Positions 5,553 to 9,335 of a DNA stretch of 9,335 bases are shown here, piece after piece. Source of the stretch: SZAS-79 sp038329645 (lineage in GTDB: Bacteria; Pseudomonadota; Gammaproteobacteria; Burkholderiales; SG8-39); contig JBBQNG010000170.1 of NCBI GenBank assembly GCA_038329645.1, positions 1 through 9,335 of the forward strand, written 5' to 3'. The translations under genes were made by a program, and so were the position numbers. The notes below the pieces were generated by a model. That model did no database searches. It was not told the origin of the DNA and worked only from the letters and a program-made list of their open reading frames with translations. How positions within the stretch are numbered: the first letter of the stretch is position 1; each line of letters opens with the position of its first letter.

Positions 5553-6590
5553 ATGACAAAACGATCAACCGGCTCCGTCTGGGCGAAGGCGCTAGGGCGC
5601 AGCTTTGTCGCGCTCACGCGCCACACGATGCAGGCCAATAACCGGGTCGCCGCGCCGTTGCTAAAGGCCGGCGCTGAAAAGCGCAAGCCACCACGTGGTG
5701 ATGGCGACTGGATCGCAGGTATCGCGATGGGTGCGACAGGGGTCCGCCGCTATTGGCTCTATCGTCCGCCCGCCGTGCAGCTCGGCGAGCGCCTTCCACT
5801 CGTCGTCATGCTCCACGGTTGCGGACAGGATGCGAAGGGCTTTGCGGAGAGCACGCGCATGAACCGCACTGCGTCCCGCGAGCGGTTCTTCGTGCTTTAC
5901 CCCGAACAAGACAGGCTGTCGAACGCACAGGGTTGCTGGAACTGGTTCGACACGAGTGCGGGCCGCGCGCATGGCGAGGCCGAGCTCATCATGAGCGCCA
6001 TCGATCAGGCGTGCATGCTGTACCGGGCGGACAGCTCCCGGGTCGCCGTTGCCGGGCTTTCAGCGGGGGCCAGCATGGCTGCCCTGCTAGCCACCCGTCA
6101 TCCCGCGCGTTTCAAGGCGGTGATGATGCATTCGGGCATACCGCCCGGCACCGCGCATTCCGGCGCATCCGCTTTGGGAGCCATGCGGGGGATGCGGACT
6201 GTCAAGCCACTGCCGGCGCCCACACTGGCGAGTCCCCGGATCTGGCCGCCGCTGATGGTGATCCATGGCGGGAAGGACCGCGTGGTGGCAAGCAGCAACG
6301 CCGCAGCCGCGGCGCGCGCCTGGGCTGAGGCGGCCGGCGCGCGTGAGGGCGAGGCCCGTGAGGTACAGCGCGGCAAACGCTATCCGATGAGGGTTACAGA
6401 CTACAAAGTGGGCAGGAAGACTGTTGCGACCTTGGTCGAAGTGGATCAGCTCGGGCACGCCTGGAGCGGCGGCGCGGCCCGGCACGCTTACAGCGATGGG
6501 GAGGGGCCCGATGCGTCCCGCATGTTATGGACCTTTGCGGCCAGGCAGTTTGTTGTAAGAGCCATGGCGCCATCAAAGGAGCGCCACTAG
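5553..6590 (+). CDS. PHB-depolymerase-family esterase (alpha/beta hydrolase)
   Basis: This 345-residue alpha/beta hydrolase belongs to the Esterase_PHB/LpqC group, which covers short-chain polyhydroxyalkanoate depolymerases and feruloyl/acetylxylan-type esterases. The triad is intact: Ser170 in GLSAGAS, Asp242 in VIHGGKDRVV and His302 in QLGHAWSGG. The oxyanion-hole segment LPLVVMLHGCGQDA is at about 81-94, and the family block NAQGCWNWFDT at 124-133. The N-terminus (about 40 residues, with AKALGRSFVALTRHT) is basic and amphipathic with no clear signal peptide, so the enzyme may stay in the cell or attach to granules. ATG 5553 is preferred; a GTG at 5529 would add eight residues, and neither has a strong ribosome-binding site. 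The natural substrate cannot be decided: PHB oligomers and aryl esters are both possible. Its stop overlaps that of the convergent kinase gene. Confidence 0.88.
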   Translation: MTKRSTGSVWAKALGRSFVALTRHTMQANNRVAAPLLKAGAEKRKPPRGDGDWIAGIAMGATGVRRYWLYRPPAVQLGERLPLVVMLHGCGQDAKGFAESTRMNRTASRERFFVLYPEQDRLSNAQGCWNWFDTSAGRAHGEAELIMSAIDQACMLYRADSSRVAVAGLSAGASMAALLATRHPARFKAVMMHSGIPPGTAHSGASALGAMRGMRTVKPLPAPTLASPRIWPPLMVIHGGKDRVVASSNAAAAARAWAEAAGAREGEAREVQRGKRYPMRVTDYKVGRKTVATLVEVDQLGHAWSGGAARHAYSDGEGPDASRMLWTFAARQFVVRAMAPSKERH

Positions 6591-7885
6591 CCAGGATCTG
6601 ATTCCCAGTCGACAACCTGCGCCGTGGTTGTTTTCAGGCGGCCGACCAGCAACTTGATGAAGGCCTTGTCGAATCTCGCCTGCAATTCATCGGAGCTGTG
6701 CCGGAGTGCTTGATTGCGCACCTGCAGCGCCAGGACATCCGACTGTGCGATGGCGGTTGCGCTTCTTTTCGCTTCGCCTTCGTGAAAATAGCTCATTTCG
6801 CCAAGCGTCACGCCCTGGGACAACGTGCTGAGCTTCCACGCGTTGCGCGTGACGGTGACAGTGCCTTCAAGGATGATGAAAAACGAATCGCCAGGATCGC
6901 CTTCGCGCATGATGACGCTCCCGCGCGGGAAAGTGTTCAGGGTGGAAAGCCGCAGCGTTTCCCACAGCGAAGCATCATGAAATTCGGAAAAGAAGGGCTG
7001 ACCACGCAAGATGGAGAACCTCTCGCCCTCCCGGTCCTTGTCGTTCTGGGAAGGAAGGTTCCTGTTCACCGCCAGAAGCGCATCCGCGAAATCCGACCAG
7101 CGCGGGTAACGGTCCTGCGGCCGTTTCGAGAGTGCACGCGCGACATCCTGATCCACCGTGCCTGGAAGCTCGGCGCGCAGCAAGCTTGGCGGCGCGGGTT
7201 CCGAAGTGCTGATCTTGTACATCGTCGCAAAGTCGGAATCCCCCTCGAACGGTTTTCGGCCGGTGAGCAGTTCGTAAACGACCACGGCGAGAGAAAACAT
7301 GTCGCTTTGCTGGGAGCAAGGTTGCTCCTGGACCTGCTCCGGCGCCATGTAGCAAGGCGAGCCCACCAATCCAGCGACCTGAGTCACATCGCCACGCAGC
7401 GAGAGTGCGGTGCCGAAGTCGGTCACCTTGACAATTCCGTCGCTTTGCAGAATCAGGTTGGCCGGCTTGATATCGCGGTGGACCAGACCGTTCTCATGGG
7501 CGTGCTGCAGCGCACCGCAGCACTTGAATGCGATGTCCAGGACCTGCGAGATCGGCAACTGCGCGCCGACATCGGTGAACGACGACAACGATTGACCGTC
7601 CACGAATTCAAGCACAAGGTTGGGCGGATCGGCGTCTGCGTCCGCGTCGAGCAGCCTGACGATGTGCGGGTGATTCAACTGTCCGGACGCGCTCGCTTCC
7701 TTGTGCAGGTGCCGGCGGTAGCGCGCGACCTGTGCCGCATCGGTGAGGAGATGGGCGTGGATCTGCTTGACGGCGACCTGCCGGCGGTTGAAGCGGTCAT
7801 GGCACAGGTAAACCGTGCTGCTGGCGCCGCGCCCGATCTCGCGCTCGACAACGTATTTCCCGATGGTGGAAGGCGTGGTTCGCAT
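6587..7885 (-). CDS. Ser/Thr protein kinase with C-terminal cyclic-nucleotide-binding domain
   Basis: This 432-residue soluble protein has two domains. Residues 11-272 form a Hanks-type kinase with all key residues: glycine loop GRGASSTV (18-25), Lys40 in VAVKQI, Glu63, HRDIKPANL (136-144, catalytic Asp138), DFG (156-158), APE (181-183) and Asp195. Residues 295-400 form a CAP/PKA-like nucleotide-binding domain (FPRGSVIMREGDPGDSFFII), with the phosphate-binding cassette GEMSYFHEGEAKRSATA supplying Glu363 and Arg374. There is no transmembrane helix or PASTA repeat. It presumably phosphorylates proteins under control of cAMP or cGMP, which is inferred from domain content. The kinase comes first and the sensor second, the reverse of eukaryotic PKG. 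ATG 7885 is chosen because the motif-bearing protein starts there; upstream in-frame codons run antiparallel into the monooxygenase gene and make no sense. A -10-like TATATT lies at 7924-7929. Confidence 0.93.
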   Translation of the reverse strand: MRTTPSTIGKYVVEREIGRGASSTVYLCHDRFNRRQVAVKQIHAHLLTDAAQVARYRRHLHKEASASGQLNHPHIVRLLDADADADPPNLVLEFVDGQSLSSFTDVGAQLPISQVLDIAFKCCGALQHAHENGLVHRDIKPANLILQSDGIVKVTDFGTALSLRGDVTQVAGLVGSPCYMAPEQVQEQPCSQQSDMFSLAVVVYELLTGRKPFEGDSDFATMYKISTSEPAPPSLLRAELPGTVDQDVARALSKRPQDRYPRWSDFADALLAVNRNLPSQNDKDREGERFSILRGQPFFSEFHDASLWETLRLSTLNTFPRGSVIMREGDPGDSFFIILEGTVTVTRNAWKLSTLSQGVTLGEMSYFHEGEAKRSATAIAQSDVLALQVRNQALRHSSDELQARFDKAFIKLLVGRLKTTTAQVVDWESDPG

Positions 7886-7973
7886 GAATGCTCTTTGCCG
7901 GGGGCCTGCTCGGCCGTGATGGCAATATACGATCAGCCGACACCGGCCCGCATCTTTTTTTACAGCCGCTAAT

Positions 7974-9335
7974 TCAAGGCGCGATCGGCACCATGAATCC
8001 CCCAAAGAAGGAAGCCAGGGCCCGATGGTCCGCCAGCGGCAGCACATGGGCGATGTACTGGTCCGGGCGCACCACAACCACAGCGCCGTGGACCCGGTTG
8101 ATGCCTCGCACATCGAAGATGTCCGGGCCGTCCTTCAGATCGGGGCAAAAGATCTTTCCATAGTCGCGTAAACCATGGCGCCCTTTGGGCGGCAGCAGCA
8201 ATGCGGGCATGGCTTCGATCGCCAGTTCGCGATGCGATTGCTGGAAGATCGCCCGCACGTCGAAGACAGCGTCGATGTCCTGGCCCGGCCGGGTGAATCG
8301 GCGCAACGGCGAGTCCGGTGCTTCCTCCAGGAACCGGCACAGTGCGCGGATGCCAGCTTGGTCATCCAGTTGATCCCTCGCGCCACCGAAGGCGTACAGA
8401 CGCCACCGGCCGTCGGCCTTGCCGGCGTGCCCGAGTTGCATCGGCCTGGCATCGGTCACCCGCAGCACCGGGGCGGAATGAAAGCGCGTGCCGATCACGA
8501 AGCCCTTGGCCAGCTGCTGGTGCGTGGCTTCGCCGCAGATGGCGCTGGGTCGGTAGCGCGTGCCCATGCCAGCCGTAAAACGCCCGTGGCGTTCGAAGTA
8601 GTTCTGGAACTCTTTCGGGTCCACGCCGCCGGCTTCGCCGCCCTCGCCTTGCCTGGCGCGATCGCTGAACATCTTGGCCCACTCGCGGTCGAAGTCGATC
8701 AGCTCCTGCGCGACCACTTGGCGCTCGGCCGAATAGGTGTGCAGCAATTCGGGTGCGCTCTGCCCGCGCAACACCGCCGCGAGTTTCCATCCCAGGTTGA
8801 AGGTGTCCTGCATCGAGAAATTCATGCCCTGCCCGGCTTTTGGGCTGTGGGTATGGCAGGCGTCGCCGGCAATGAACACGCGCGGCAGTTGCGTGTCGAC
8901 CCGGTGGGCAGGCACGTCGTCGTACTTGTCGCAGATGCGCTGGCCGATCTCGTAAACGGACCACCAGGGAACCTCCTTCACCGCCAATGTGTAGGGATGC
9001 AAGATGCGCTGCGCTGCGGCGACCAGGTGGTCCAGCGTGATGCCCCGACTGGCGACCCGCTCGTCCTGGGTCAGCTTGTCCATTTCCACGTAGAGGCGCA
9101 CCAGGTGGTCGCCCTCGCGCGGAATCACCAGCAGATTGCCACTGGCGGACTGCACAGCCACCTTGTAGCGGATATCCGGAAAGTCGGTCACGGCAAGCAT
9201 GTCCATCACGCCCCAGGCGTGGTTCGCCGAGTCGCCCGCCAGCTGGCGGCCGATGGACTTGCGCACGGCACTGCGCGCCCCGTCGCAGCCGACGACATAG
9301 CGCGCCTTCAATGTTTCCAACTGGCCGGCGTGGGC
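7974..9335 (-). CDS. FAD-dependent aromatic monooxygenase (phenol 2-monooxygenase/MobA-like), 5' end outside window
   Basis: The C-terminal 453 residues of a class A flavoprotein hydroxylase are present, with the frame open to the right edge. These enzymes use NAD(P)H and O2 to hydroxylate phenols or hydroxybenzoates in the cytoplasm. Visible motifs are YVVGCDGARSAVRKSIG (the DG motif, binding FAD and NADPH) near the edge, and VFIAGDACHTHSPKAGQGMN followed by SMQDTFNLGWKL (the GD motif, binding the FAD ribityl chain). The C-terminal portion, from about RFHSAPVLRV onward to the final FGGFMVPIAP, matches the thioredoxin-like dimerisation domain of phenol hydroxylase and 3-hydroxybenzoate 4-hydroxylase (MobA). 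The missing N-terminus should hold the GxGxxG dinucleotide fold, roughly 150-200 residues. Which phenolic substrate is used cannot be told. It ends 88 bp before the kinase gene on the same strand. Confidence 0.9.
   Translation of the reverse strand, partial: AHAGQLETLKARYVVGCDGARSAVRKSIGRQLAGDSANHAWGVMDMLAVTDFPDIRYKVAVQSASGNLLVIPREGDHLVRLYVEMDKLTQDERVASRGITLDHLVAAAQRILHPYTLAVKEVPWWSVYEIGQRICDKYDDVPAHRVDTQLPRVFIAGDACHTHSPKAGQGMNFSMQDTFNLGWKLAAVLRGQSAPELLHTYSAERQVVAQELIDFDREWAKMFSDRARQGEGGEAGGVDPKEFQNYFERHGRFTAGMGTRYRPSAICGEATHQQLAKGFVIGTRFHSAPVLRVTDARPMQLGHAGKADGRWRLYAFGGARDQLDDQAGIRALCRFLEEAPDSPLRRFTRPGQDIDAVFDVRAIFQQSHRELAIEAMPALLLPPKGRHGLRDYGKIFCPDLKDGPDIFDVRGINRVHGAVVVVRPDQYIAHVLPLADHRALASFFGGFMVPIAP

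Noticed and set aside
5320..5568. Longer version (165 residues) of the small minus-strand protein
   Set aside because: The extra residues have no recognisable motif, run into the 5' end of the esterase gene and look like random translation. The short form is preferred, though its start is not certain.
7930..7962. Possible terminator (GCCGACACCGGC followed by a T-run on the plus strand)
   Set aside because: The stem is only four base pairs, there are eight bases between stem and T-run, and no plus-strand transcript is expected here; on the minus strand the run is A, not T.
6698..7972. 424-residue open frame on the plus strand
   Set aside because: It is fully antisense to the kinase gene, whose motifs are unmistakable. 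Its translation is rich in His, Arg and Gln and has no recognisable domain, as expected for an antisense shadow in GC-rich DNA.
7886..8113. N-terminal extension of the kinase to an upstream ATG
   Set aside because: The additional residues overlap the 3' end of the monooxygenase gene in another frame, are Trp/Cys/Arg-rich and match no domain. The kinase domain begins normally after ATG 7885.
1..9335. CRISPR array, tRNA, rRNA or toxin-antitoxin/defence genes
   Set aside because: Reading both strands, I found no regularly spaced repeats, no tRNA-like cloverleaf ends and no protein motifs of such systems.

Overview
The window is high-GC DNA with dense coding and short intergenic gaps. A flavoprotein aromatic hydroxylase, a PHB-depolymerase-type esterase, a kinase/cyclic-nucleotide-binding-domain fusion and IS5/IS3 debris together suggest a soil or freshwater proteobacterium, most likely a betaproteobacterium (Burkholderiales/Rhodocyclales-like). 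This is an inference from gene content, with no marker gene to confirm it.

Layout. Positions 1-154 hold a fragment of an IS5-type transposase, cut off in mid-protein. Positions 155-286 form a short non-coding scar. Positions 287-3529, minus strand, are a tight three-gene operon read right to left: an exported acetamidase/formamidase-family protein, a ZnuA-type metal-binding protein and a ZnuB-type permease with an unusual C-terminal extension. The operon has a good sigma70-like promoter at about 3560-3588, with a perfect 7-bp inverted repeat inside it. No ATPase gene follows the permease; the IS5 scar lies there instead. Positions 3600-4280 are a mobile-element scar: an IS3-family OrfB C-terminus (frameshifted, 5' truncated), a probable IS end, and flanking DNA with no recognisable gene.

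Positions 4296-5015 (+) encode a small multi-helix membrane protein of the mechanosensitive-channel-like 'conserved TM helix' group. It converges on a small, acidic, probably real hypothetical gene (5071-5319, -). Positions 5553-6590 (+) encode a PHB-depolymerase-family esterase with an intact Ser-Asp-His triad. Its stop codon overlaps that of the convergent gene at 6587-7885 (-), a Ser/Thr protein kinase with a C-terminal cyclic-nucleotide-binding domain. Positions 7974-9335 (-) are the C-terminal 453 codons of a phenol-hydroxylase/MobA-type FAD monooxygenase running off the right edge.

How the genes relate. The clearest unit is the amidase/metal-import operon. It couples a periplasmic amidase-family protein to high-affinity divalent metal uptake and must borrow an ATPase from elsewhere or have lost it. 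The rest looks like single-gene units separated by transposon debris. I see no defence system, CRISPR array, tRNA or rRNA. The most unusual signals are the permease extension, the amidase-metal operon with its palindromic promoter, and a 25-bp intergenic repeat found at both 198-223 and 5037-5061.
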